NCBI GenBank assembly: GCA_029052995.1
Contig: JAIDHZ010000166.1
Span: 1 to 34,496, forward strand
DNA: 34,496 nucleotides
Source of the DNA: Lachnospiraceae bacterium
GTDB taxonomy: Bacteria; Bacillota; Clostridia; Lachnospirales; Lachnospiraceae
Direction of reading: 5' to 3'
The translations under genes and the position numbers were made by a program. Numbering within the stretch: the first letter of the stretch is position 1; each line of letters begins with the position of its first letter. The notes under the pieces are model-generated. The model had not been told where the DNA came from, ran no database searches, and saw only the letters and a program-made list of their open reading frames with translations. Shown in pieces: positions 24,564-32,953 of this stretch.

Positions 24564-26840
24564 ATGGAGCGGGAAGGCATCGTTTCCAAAATTATATATA
24601 GAAATGAGGGAAACCAGTATATTGTGTTTGCAGTAGAGACCTCTGATGGCGAAGACGAGACTTTTGTAGGTTATCTTTCAGGAATAGAAGAAGGAATGTA
24701 TATAGCTGCAAAGGGAGAATATGTGGAACATCCAAGTTACAGCCTTCAGTTTAAAGTAGACTGCTATGAAGTGAAAATGCCTGATGATTTAGTAAGTATG
24801 GAACGCTACCTTGGTTCAGGTGCCATTAAAGGAATCGGTGAGATTATGGCAAAGAGGATTATTAAAAAATTTGGCAAGGATGCTTTCCGTATAATGGAAC
24901 AGGAGCCGGAGCGGCTTGCGGAAATCAAAGGCATATCAGAAAGAAAGGCTAATGAAATTGGTGTACAGTTTATTGAAAAGCAGGCGATGCGGGAGGCATT
25001 GATGTTTTTGTCAGAGTTTGGAATCACACCAAATCTTGCTGTTAAAATATTTACGGAATATGGACAAAAGATGTATTCAATTGTAAAACAGAATCCCTAT
25101 AAAATTGCAGAGGATATAAGCGGTGTGGGATTCAAAATGGCAGATACCATTGCCATAAAGGCGGGAATTGGCATGCAGTCAGATTTTCGCATCCGGGCTG
25201 CAATCATTTATACATTGAACCAGGCTACAGGACTTGGGCATATTTATCTACCGAAGCAGATACTTCTAAACTGGACAAGACAGCTTTTGGCAAAGAGTAC
25301 TGCGGGATATGGGGAAAATGTGTACGAAGTTGAGGAGCAGACGATAGAAACACAGCTTATAAATCTGCAGGTGGAGCGAAAGGTTGTTTTTCGCGAGGCG
25401 GGTGAGGATATATCGGTCTATGCATCGTATCATTACCACAAAGAGTTAGATGTGGCAAGGATGTTACTGGAAAATAAATCATCTGTGGGAATTCTGGACA
25501 GTGCTTTTGACAAAACAATTTCTTCAATTGAGGAAAAGGAAAAAATTACACTGGATGAACAGCAAAGGGAGGCGGTAAGACAGGCGGTAAGACAGGGTCT
25601 GCTGGTTATTACCGGAGGGCCGGGGACAGGAAAGACCACTACAATTAATGTGATTATCAAATATTTCGAAATGGAAGGTCTGGAGCTTTTATTAGGAGCG
25701 CCCACAGGAAGGGCAGCAAAGAGAATGACGGAGACGACGGGGTATAAGGCACAGACAATACACCGTATGCTGGAGCTTAATGGTGGTGTTGATGATGATA
25801 ATAATCATCAAGCAGCCCGCTTTGAGAGAAATGCCTCTAATCCGTTAGAAGCGGATGTGGTGATTATTGATGAAATGTCAATGGTGGATTTGTCCCTGAT
25901 GCATGCGCTGCTTAATGCGATTATTCCCGGAACCCATTTGATTTTAGTGGGAGATGAGAAACAACTGCCTTCTGTAGGTGCAGGCAATGTGTTAAAAGAT
26001 ATGATTCGTTCAGGCTGTGTACCTGTAGTGTCCCTTAAAAAAATTTTTCGGCAGGAGGAGGGCAGTGCGATTGTGGAAAATGCCCATAAAATTAACCGGG
26101 GTGAACCTATTGTGTTAGATAATAAAAGCAGGGATTTCTTTTATATGCCGCGCAAAAGCACAAAAGAAGTAGCGGGAGAGACGGGATTACTGCTATCAAA
26201 AAAGCTTCCTGATTATGTGGGCTGTGAGAGTAAAGAAATCCAGGTGCTTACACCTATGAGGAACGGAGAACTGGGGGTAGGTAACCTCAATGCAGTTTTA
26301 CAGAGTGTGTTAAATCCACCAGATGCCTGTAAAAAGGAAAAAGAACTTTCGAACGGTACCATATTCCGTGAGGGGGATAAGGTAATGCAGACCCGCAATA
26401 ATTACAAACTGGAATGGTGCATTTACAGCAAAAAGGGACGCTTTAAGGTGGAGGAGGGTACAGGCGTTTTTAACGGAGATATGGGTATTATTGAACAGAT
26501 AGATGACTATAATGAAGAAGTTATAGTGTTGTTAGATGATGATAAGGAAGTACGTTATCCTTATAATCTGTTGGACGAATTGGAGCTGTCCTATGCGATT
26601 ACAATTCATAAGTCACAGGGAAGCGAATATCCAGCAGTGGTATTGCCTTTGTTTAGTGGTCCAAGAGTATTGATGAACCGAAATTTGCTATATACTGCGG
26701 TTACGAGAGCGAAACAGTGTGTGGTTATTGTGGGAAACGGCAGCCTGGTTTCCGGGATGATCCAGAATAACGATGAACAAAAAAGATATTCCTCATTGAA
26801 TTTGCGGCTGCAGGAATTAGAGGAGGGTGGAATTTATTAA
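24564..26840 (+). CDS. recD2: RecD2-type ATP-dependent DNA helicase
   Basis: Walker A 'ITGGPGTGKTTTINVII', 'VVIIDEMSMVDLSLMHALL', 'LILVGDEKQLPSVGAGNVLKDMI', 'YAITIHKSQGSEYPAVVLPL'; N-terminal HhH region typical of RecD2. Confidence 0.95.
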   Translation: MEREGIVSKIIYRNEGNQYIVFAVETSDGEDETFVGYLSGIEEGMYIAAKGEYVEHPSYSLQFKVDCYEVKMPDDLVSMERYLGSGAIKGIGEIMAKRIIKKFGKDAFRIMEQEPERLAEIKGISERKANEIGVQFIEKQAMREALMFLSEFGITPNLAVKIFTEYGQKMYSIVKQNPYKIAEDISGVGFKMADTIAIKAGIGMQSDFRIRAAIIYTLNQATGLGHIYLPKQILLNWTRQLLAKSTAGYGENVYEVEEQTIETQLINLQVERKVVFREAGEDISVYASYHYHKELDVARMLLENKSSVGILDSAFDKTISSIEEKEKITLDEQQREAVRQAVRQGLLVITGGPGTGKTTTINVIIKYFEMEGLELLLGAPTGRAAKRMTETTGYKAQTIHRMLELNGGVDDDNNHQAARFERNASNPLEADVVIIDEMSMVDLSLMHALLNAIIPGTHLILVGDEKQLPSVGAGNVLKDMIRSGCVPVVSLKKIFRQEEGSAIVENAHKINRGEPIVLDNKSRDFFYMPRKSTKEVAGETGLLLSKKLPDYVGCESKEIQVLTPMRNGELGVGNLNAVLQSVLNPPDACKKEKELSNGTIFREGDKVMQTRNNYKLEWCIYSKKGRFKVEEGTGVFNGDMGIIEQIDDYNEEVIVLLDDDKEVRYPYNLLDELELSYAITIHKSQGSEYPAVVLPLFSGPRVLMNRNLLYTAVTRAKQCVVIVGNGSLVSGMIQNNDEQKRYSSLNLRLQELEEGGIY

Positions 26841-27552
26841 TAAGAATTGGATTTTAGATTTGGTATACCCCAGGCATTGTCCTTTTTGTGGAGAGATACA
26901 GCCTTACGGAGCATCGTCAATTTGCAGGAAATGTATCCCCAGGTTAAAAAGGGTAGAGAAGCCGTATTGTATGAGGTGCGGAAAGACTGTTTCCTCTGAA
27001 GATGAGGAATACTGCAATGACTGCCACATGATTCCAAAAAGCTATGAAAAAGGATATCCGGTATTTGTATACCAGGACCCGTTAAAAAAGGCTTTATATG
27101 ACTTTAAGTACCATAATCAAAGGGAGTATGCCGTATTCTTTGCAAAGTGTATGTATTTGTGCTATAGGAAGGAATGGGAAAGGCTTGAAATTGATGGGAT
27201 TGTTCCTGTGCCGGTGCATAGAAGAAAAAGGCGGGCAAGAGGATACAATCAGGCATACCTTTTGGCGAAGGAGCTTTCGAAACATTTGAATGTGCCATGC
27301 CATGCATCTTATCTTGTGAGAATATCCGATACAAACCCTCAAAAAGAGTTAAATGATAAAGAACGCATGAATAATTTAAAAAATGCTTTCAAAATCGGTC
27401 AAAATAGGATAGAATTAAAGAGAGTACTGCTGGTAGATGACATTTATACTTCAGGTGCAACGATTGACAGCTGTGCAAAGGTGTTAAAATCAGCAGCTGT
27501 GGAAAAGGTCTGGTATACAAGTGTTGCTATTGGGCACGGGTATTCAAAATAA
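26827..27552 (+). CDS. comFC: ComF family protein (ComFC-like phosphoribosyltransferase)
   Basis: N-term zinc-ribbon 'CPFCGEIQP...CRKC', 'CMRCGK...CNDC'; 'GYNQAYLLAKELSKHL', PRPP loop 'VLLVDDIYTSGATIDSCAKVL'. Overlaps recD2 end by 14 nt; GTG start. Confidence 0.92.
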   Translation: MEFINKNWILDLVYPRHCPFCGEIQPYGASSICRKCIPRLKRVEKPYCMRCGKTVSSEDEEYCNDCHMIPKSYEKGYPVFVYQDPLKKALYDFKYHNQREYAVFFAKCMYLCYRKEWERLEIDGIVPVPVHRRKRRARGYNQAYLLAKELSKHLNVPCHASYLVRISDTNPQKELNDKERMNNLKNAFKIGQNRIELKRVLLVDDIYTSGATIDSCAKVLKSAAVEKVWYTSVAIGHGYSK

Positions 27553-27595
27553 GATCAGAATATTATTTTTACAGAATAAAAGGAGGATGAGAAAA

Positions 27596-27997
27596 ATGGA
27601 AGTAAGAACATGTAAACAATGTAAAAGACTGTTCAATTATATTTCCGGTGCCCCTGTTTGCGGTGCCTGCAGGGATTTGTTAGAGAAAAAATTTATAGAG
27701 GTAAAGGAATATGTAAGGGAGAATCCCCATGAAGGCATTAATGAAGTGGCAAAGGCGAATGAAGTATCTACCAATCAGATACGCCGCTGGATTAGGGAGG
27801 AACGCCTTGCGTTCTCTGATGAATCGGGTGTCGGGCTTGACTGTGAGAACTGTGGAAAGACAATAAAGACAGGACGCCTGTGTCAGGCATGTAAAGATAA
27901 ACTAATTGGCTCAGCAAATGATCTTTATAAGACGAGCGATTCCGTTGTGGATAAAAAACACAGGGAAGCCGCAAGAATGAGATTTTTGGAAAATTAA
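27596..27997 (+). CDS. yvyF: Flagellar operon YvyF-like protein
   Basis: 'CKQCKRLFNYISGAPVCGACRD...VKEYVRENPHEGINEVAKANEVSTNQIRRWIREERLAF...CENCGKTIKTGRLCQACKDKL'; position before flgM. Start 27596 after 'aaaggagga'. Confidence 0.88.
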   Translation: MEVRTCKQCKRLFNYISGAPVCGACRDLLEKKFIEVKEYVRENPHEGINEVAKANEVSTNQIRRWIREERLAFSDESGVGLDCENCGKTIKTGRLCQACKDKLIGSANDLYKTSDSVVDKKHREAARMRFLEN

Positions 27998-28010
27998 TTT
28001 GTCACAGATA

Positions 28011-28037
28011 TAATCTTTTTAAAATATAATCCGATAT
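28011..28037 (+). promoter_or_regulatory. Candidate sigma-28-type promoter for flgM-flgN-flgK
   Basis: TAAT (28011-28014), 15-nt spacer, TCCGATAT (28030-28037). Confidence 0.6.
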
Positions 28038-28117
28038 ATATATTGAATCAATTTTGTAAGGATTCCATGAGCCATGACGTATGAGTCGTTTATGGCAAGA
28101 AGGAGGAAGGTGTAACG

Positions 28118-28405
28118 ATGAGAATTGGTGCATATAATCAGGTTGCTCAGTTATATGGCAGCCAGTCAGTAAAGACAAGTCGTGGTGCGAATTCAATTGG
28201 CGATACATCAACATTAGATCAGGTATCTTTCTCTACAGTTGGAAAAGATATGCAGGTTGCAAAGAATGCCCTTAACAGTGTTCCGGATGTAAGACAGGAA
28301 AGAGTGAATGCGTTAAAGGAAAGTATAGCGAATGGTACCTATCAAGTGAGTGCGGAGAGCTTTGCAGAAAAAATGCTCGCTGCATATGATGAAAAATTCT
28401 TTTAA
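28118..28405 (+). CDS. flgM: Anti-sigma-28 factor FlgM
   Basis: 'DQVSFSTVGKDMQVAKNALNSVPDVRQERVNALKESIANGTYQVSAESFAEKML' FlgM signature. Confidence 0.95.
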   Translation: MRIGAYNQVAQLYGSQSVKTSRGANSIGDTSTLDQVSFSTVGKDMQVAKNALNSVPDVRQERVNALKESIANGTYQVSAESFAEKMLAAYDEKFF

Positions 28406-28407
28406 TT

Positions 28408-28427
28408 CCGGAAGCATATGCTTCCGG
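28408..28427. repeat. Perfect 20-bp palindrome CCGGAAGCATATGCTTCCGG between flgM and flgN
   Basis: Direct reading; self-complementary over 20 nt; no T-run follows. Confidence 0.9.
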
Positions 28428-28464
28428 GGTCAAAGGATGCCGAATAGGAACGAAGGAGAGTCCC

Positions 28465-28980
28465 ATGGCAAGCATAATTGAGAATTTAATTGATGCGCTG
28501 AATGAGGAGAGCGCTTTATATGAATCTCTGACACAGGTTTCAATTGAAAAGACACCGGTAATTGTTGCAAATGATTTGGAACGTTTACGGCAGGTTAATG
28601 CAAGAGAGCAGCAGTTGGTGGATGAGATTACAGCAGTATCGCATCGAAGAAATAAGGCGCTTAATGAGATAGCGACAGTATTAGGCAAGGATGCAAAAAC
28701 GATTACGGTTTCTGAGGTCATCAAATTGATGGAGAAGCAGCCGGAGTTTCAGCATCCTTTAATTGCGTTAAAGGATAAAATGATAAAGCAGGTGGAGGAA
28801 CTCGGAAGGGTAAGCGTCCACAATCAGGAATTACTCAGTCAGTCTTTGGAGATGACGGAGTATTCTATTAATTTGATTCAGTCCATGAGTCAGGCCCCGG
28901 AGACGGCAAACTACAGCAGGGGGTCTTATAGCGGCACAACACTTGGGGGAAACAGATCCTCATTTGATGCCAAACAATGA
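28465..28980 (+). CDS. flgN: FlgN-type flagellar export chaperone
   Basis: Helical 'LIDALNEESALYESLTQVSIEKTPVIVANDLERLRQVNAREQQLVDEI...LIQSM'; located between flgM and flgK. Confidence 0.88.
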   Translation: MASIIENLIDALNEESALYESLTQVSIEKTPVIVANDLERLRQVNAREQQLVDEITAVSHRRNKALNEIATVLGKDAKTITVSEVIKLMEKQPEFQHPLIALKDKMIKQVEELGRVSVHNQELLSQSLEMTEYSINLIQSMSQAPETANYSRGSYSGTTLGGNRSSFDAKQ

Positions 28981-29017
28981 TAGAATTGCAGAAGCGGTTT
29001 AGGAAGGAGAATTATGT

Positions 29018-30850
29018 ATGTCAGGAACAATGGGTAATTTTTATGTTGGTGTATCCGGTATGCAGTCGAGCCAGTATGCGCTTAACATTACAGCACACAA
29101 CATCACAAATGCAGGTACGGAAGGTTTCTCAAGGCAGCAGATTATTCTTTCGGATGTAGGATATGTGAATCTTGGTGACACGGCAGTTGGCAGAAACCAG
29201 TCAGGGCTTGGAACAAGAATTTCAGATGTAAGACTGGTTCGGGATACTTTTATTGACCGGGCATACAGGTCGGAACTCGGAAGAGGGCAGTTTTACCAAA
29301 GCAAATATGATGTGGTTGCAGAAATCCAGAATTATTTTGGAGAAATGGAAGGCAGTTCTTTTCGGTCTTATATGGAGAAATTGTGGACTTCTGCCCAGGA
29401 ACTCCAAAAGGAATCTAACAGTATTGTAACAAGAAGCTCATATATTGCGAATGCTGTTACCTTTGTGGAACAGGCTAATGAGATTTATAAGGAGCTTACA
29501 ACATTTCAAAAGAACTTAAATACACAGATTCAGGATCAGGTAGACCGTATAAATGAATTGGCAGATCAGATTTATGAGTTGAACCATAAGATTTCATTGA
29601 TAGAGGCTGGTGGTATAGAAAATGCCAATGATTACCGCGATCAGAGGGATCATGCGTTAGATGAACTTTCCGGGTTTATTTCAATCTACTATAAGGAAAT
29701 GTCGGATGGTCAGGTTGATGTCTATGCAGAGAACAGAACCTTGGTAAGCATGGACCGGGTATACAGGATAGAAACAGAAAGGGTAAGCGATTCCTGTGAT
29801 TATCTTATTCCTATATGGAAAGATGATAAGAGAAACGTATTTAACTTATTTAATGTTCCGACCGCAGAGAGAGGAACGGATGTAGGTTCATTAAAAGGCT
29901 TGATAATGGCAAGAGGTGACTGGATTCCGAATTATACAGATATTCCGGTTTGTCCGAAAGCACCGGTGCGTCCAATCCGGGCAGATTATGGGACGGATGA
30001 TGAATACGATGCAGCTGTAGCGCAGTACGGAGTTGATTATCAACAGTACCAGAAAGATTATGAACAGTTTTCAAAAGACAGAGATTACTATAATACATAT
30101 TTAGAGCCCTATACAGCAAGCAATATTATTGCCCAGTTTGATTATATGATACATGGTATTGTAACAAAGCTTAATGATATTCTTTGTCCCAACAAAGAGA
30201 TTGCGGTACAGGTGAAGGATGCAGACGGTAATGTTACCGGAACCAAAACCATCAAGGTATTAGATGAGGAAAAGGCCGGATATGGTATGGGAGAGGAAAA
30301 CCGAATACAGGGTACGGAGCTGTTTGACCGGACTGCCGTGAAGCGTTACGAAGAGCAGACCGTAACCTTAGAAGATGGTACGGAAGCTGTAGTTTGGGTC
30401 TATAATGAAGAGAATCCGGATGATAAAGCATCCTTATATACATTAGGTAATATATCAGTAAATGATGAACTTATTAAAAATCCGAGTTTGCTGCCACTTT
30501 CTAATCTGAAAAATGAGGAGCTGCAGGAAATTGCAGACCAGCTTATCAAGGTATGGCAGGAGGATTTTGCAACTATTGGTCCAAACAGTCTGGTTACCCA
30601 TGACTTTATGGGATATTACAAAGAATTTATTAATGATTTTGCAACAAAGGGAAAGACATATTCGGGAATTGTAACATCTCAGAACCAGGCGGTTCAGGAG
30701 CTTGAGAATCAGAGGCAGACGGTTGTCGGTGTATCTACAGACGAAGAGCTTAGTAATCTTATTAAATTTCAACAGGGATATAATGCGGCTTCCAGATATT
30801 TTACAGTTGTATCTGAGATGGTGGAGCATTTAATTCAGAGATTAGGTTAG
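29018..30850 (+). CDS. flgK: Flagellar hook-associated protein FlgK (copy 1)
   Basis: 'FYVGVSGMQSSQYALNITAHNITNAGTEGFSRQQIIL', 'NDYRDQRDHALDELSGFI', C-term 'STDEELSNLIKFQQGYNAASRYFTVVSEMVEHLIQRLG'. Confidence 0.92.
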   Translation: MSGTMGNFYVGVSGMQSSQYALNITAHNITNAGTEGFSRQQIILSDVGYVNLGDTAVGRNQSGLGTRISDVRLVRDTFIDRAYRSELGRGQFYQSKYDVVAEIQNYFGEMEGSSFRSYMEKLWTSAQELQKESNSIVTRSSYIANAVTFVEQANEIYKELTTFQKNLNTQIQDQVDRINELADQIYELNHKISLIEAGGIENANDYRDQRDHALDELSGFISIYYKEMSDGQVDVYAENRTLVSMDRVYRIETERVSDSCDYLIPIWKDDKRNVFNLFNVPTAERGTDVGSLKGLIMARGDWIPNYTDIPVCPKAPVRPIRADYGTDDEYDAAVAQYGVDYQQYQKDYEQFSKDRDYYNTYLEPYTASNIIAQFDYMIHGIVTKLNDILCPNKEIAVQVKDADGNVTGTKTIKVLDEEKAGYGMGEENRIQGTELFDRTAVKRYEEQTVTLEDGTEAVVWVYNEENPDDKASLYTLGNISVNDELIKNPSLLPLSNLKNEELQEIADQLIKVWQEDFATIGPNSLVTHDFMGYYKEFINDFATKGKTYSGIVTSQNQAVQELENQRQTVVGVSTDEELSNLIKFQQGYNAASRYFTVVSEMVEHLIQRLG

Positions 30851-30871
30851 TTATAGGAAGGACGTGAGTGA

Positions 30872-32767
30872 ATGCCATCTACATTTTTAGGATTAAATAC
30901 AGGATTATCAGGACTTAATTATTATCAGGGAACCTTAAATACAACTGCACATAATATTTCAAATGCGGACACAAAGGGATATTCAAGACAGCAGGTTCTT
31001 TCAAGAGCAGCAGAGGCGATTCGAGTTAACAATTCATATGGGATGATGGGAACCGGAGTAGAGTCCACGGGAATTACTCAGCTTAGGAATGTATACTATG
31101 ATACTAAATTCAGGTCTTCAAATGCGAAGCTTCATGAATACAGCGGTATCAGAGAGCAATTATCCCAATTGGAATCTTATATGAATGAAGCCAAGTCAGA
31201 GACCGGGTATACCCAGTTGTTGCAGCGGTTTGATGGAGCACTACAGGATTTGTCCTCAAGTCCCTCAAATGCAACATACCGGACGCAGTTTATACAGTGT
31301 GCAAATAATTTTACGGATTTTATAAATGAGCTGGCAACTAATTATCAAAATACACAAAGGGATATAAACAGCGAGATTGCAATTCATGTGGATACAATTA
31401 ATTCTATAGCTTCCCAGATATATACCTTAAACCAGCAGATTATGAATATTGAAAGCAGGAGCGGTAATGCCGGAGATTTACGAGATCAGAGAGAGCTATT
31501 GGTGGATCAGCTTTCAGAGCTTGTTAATGTAGATGTAGTAGAAACCCCAATCATGTTTGGAACTGGTGCAAATGCGGTAGCTTCCGGTGCAACCCGGTAC
31601 GAAGTCCGGATTGGAAATTCGCTGCTGGTTGATGAAATGGAATGCAGGCAGCTTAAGGTTGCTGCAAGAGAGGCAAAGATAAATCAAAATGATATAGATG
31701 GTTTGTATGATGTGTACTGGCAAGGACTGGATGATACGGTTGGTGATAAATTCAATTTTAACTCCGGCAATGTATCAGGTCTCATTAAAGGTCTTTTGGA
31801 AGCCAGAGATGGTAATAACGACAATCCTTTTTCCGGAACCATTATGGAGATGGAAGAGGATACTGCAAACGGTTCAATTGTAAAGATTAACCTTGGCCCA
31901 GCAGGCGCAGATATTGATAAGCTGAATCTTCCTAAGGAGGGAATTATTACCCTTAATTGTAAGGAATACTATTATGAGGGATGGGAAGCGTCCTATGACA
32001 GTAATGGTAACCTTAATGATTTTGTATTCAAAAATCTGACAGTTACAGATAAAAATACAGGAAAACGTATTCCGGCAGTTTTTGATAATAAAGCTCAGGA
32101 TTTGGGAAAAGAAGGAGCTTTGGGAGATTCCATTGACTGTAAAGGCATTCCATACTATATGCAGGAATTAAACGAGTTTGTCAGAACTTTCTCAAAATAT
32201 ATGAATGATATTTATACAGCGGGTGCTGATGCAAACGGAGAAGCAGGCTTGGACTTTTATACGGGAACGGACATAAACGGTGCAGATTATGAATTAAAAG
32301 TGCCTGAAGGTCAGGAAAAGCCTGCTCCGTCATCCGTTTCTTCTACGTACTATCAGTTGACAGCCCTTAACTGGGGTGTTAATCAGGCGATTATGCATGA
32401 CCAGAATAAGCTTGTGGTTTCGTATAAGTCAGACATCGACCAGGGGAATTTAGATGCAAAAGATATTGTTTTGAAGGTTATGGCGGGTATGAAGAACCAA
32501 AATATGTATGCGCAGGGAACACCGGCACAATTTCTGCAGTCGATTACCACTTCGCTGGGAGTTGATATTATGAAATACAAATCTTTTGCCAACAATATGG
32601 ATGAGGTGTCAAACATAATAAATAATCAGAGGCTTTCTGTTTCTTCGGTAGATACTAATGAAGAGGCTGCTAATCTGATTGTATATCAGAATGGATATAA
32701 TTTAGCATGTAAAATAATATCGGTAATGAATGAAATTTATGATAAGCTTATTAACCAAACGGGTTGA
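30872..32767 (+). CDS. flgK: Flagellar hook-associated protein FlgK-like (copy 2)
   Basis: 'FLGLNTGLSGLNYYQGTLNTTAHNISNADTKGYSRQQVL', 'GNAGDLRDQRELLVDQLSELVNVDV', C-term 'SVDTNEEAANLIVYQNGYNLACKIISVMNEIYDKLINQTG'. Confidence 0.92.
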   Translation: MPSTFLGLNTGLSGLNYYQGTLNTTAHNISNADTKGYSRQQVLSRAAEAIRVNNSYGMMGTGVESTGITQLRNVYYDTKFRSSNAKLHEYSGIREQLSQLESYMNEAKSETGYTQLLQRFDGALQDLSSSPSNATYRTQFIQCANNFTDFINELATNYQNTQRDINSEIAIHVDTINSIASQIYTLNQQIMNIESRSGNAGDLRDQRELLVDQLSELVNVDVVETPIMFGTGANAVASGATRYEVRIGNSLLVDEMECRQLKVAAREAKINQNDIDGLYDVYWQGLDDTVGDKFNFNSGNVSGLIKGLLEARDGNNDNPFSGTIMEMEEDTANGSIVKINLGPAGADIDKLNLPKEGIITLNCKEYYYEGWEASYDSNGNLNDFVFKNLTVTDKNTGKRIPAVFDNKAQDLGKEGALGDSIDCKGIPYYMQELNEFVRTFSKYMNDIYTAGADANGEAGLDFYTGTDINGADYELKVPEGQEKPAPSSVSSTYYQLTALNWGVNQAIMHDQNKLVVSYKSDIDQGNLDAKDIVLKVMAGMKNQNMYAQGTPAQFLQSITTSLGVDIMKYKSFANNMDEVSNIINNQRLSVSSVDTNEEAANLIVYQNGYNLACKIISVMNEIYDKLINQTG

Positions 32768-32778
32768 TAAGTCGATAT
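32752..32778 (+). promoter_or_regulatory. Candidate sigma-28-type promoter upstream of flgL
   Basis: TAAC (32752-32755), 15-nt spacer, GTCGATAT (32771-32778); overlaps the end of flgK copy 2. Confidence 0.4.
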
Positions 32779-32953
32779 AGTAAGCAGAGATGCTGCATGA
32801 AATTGGTATAGGTCTAAGGAGCTGTTCATAAATAACTTGTGAATAGTTCCTAAGTATAAGAATTCGGCTTAGAGGGATTTCATGTATATAATAAGTCTAT
32901 GGAGAGATTATAAATAAGTGAGGTTAATGGAATAACCGGATGGGAGAACAAAA

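Noticed and set aside
30455-30829. 124-aa minus-strand ORF
   Set aside because: Antisense to the FlgK C-terminal region; no independent signal.
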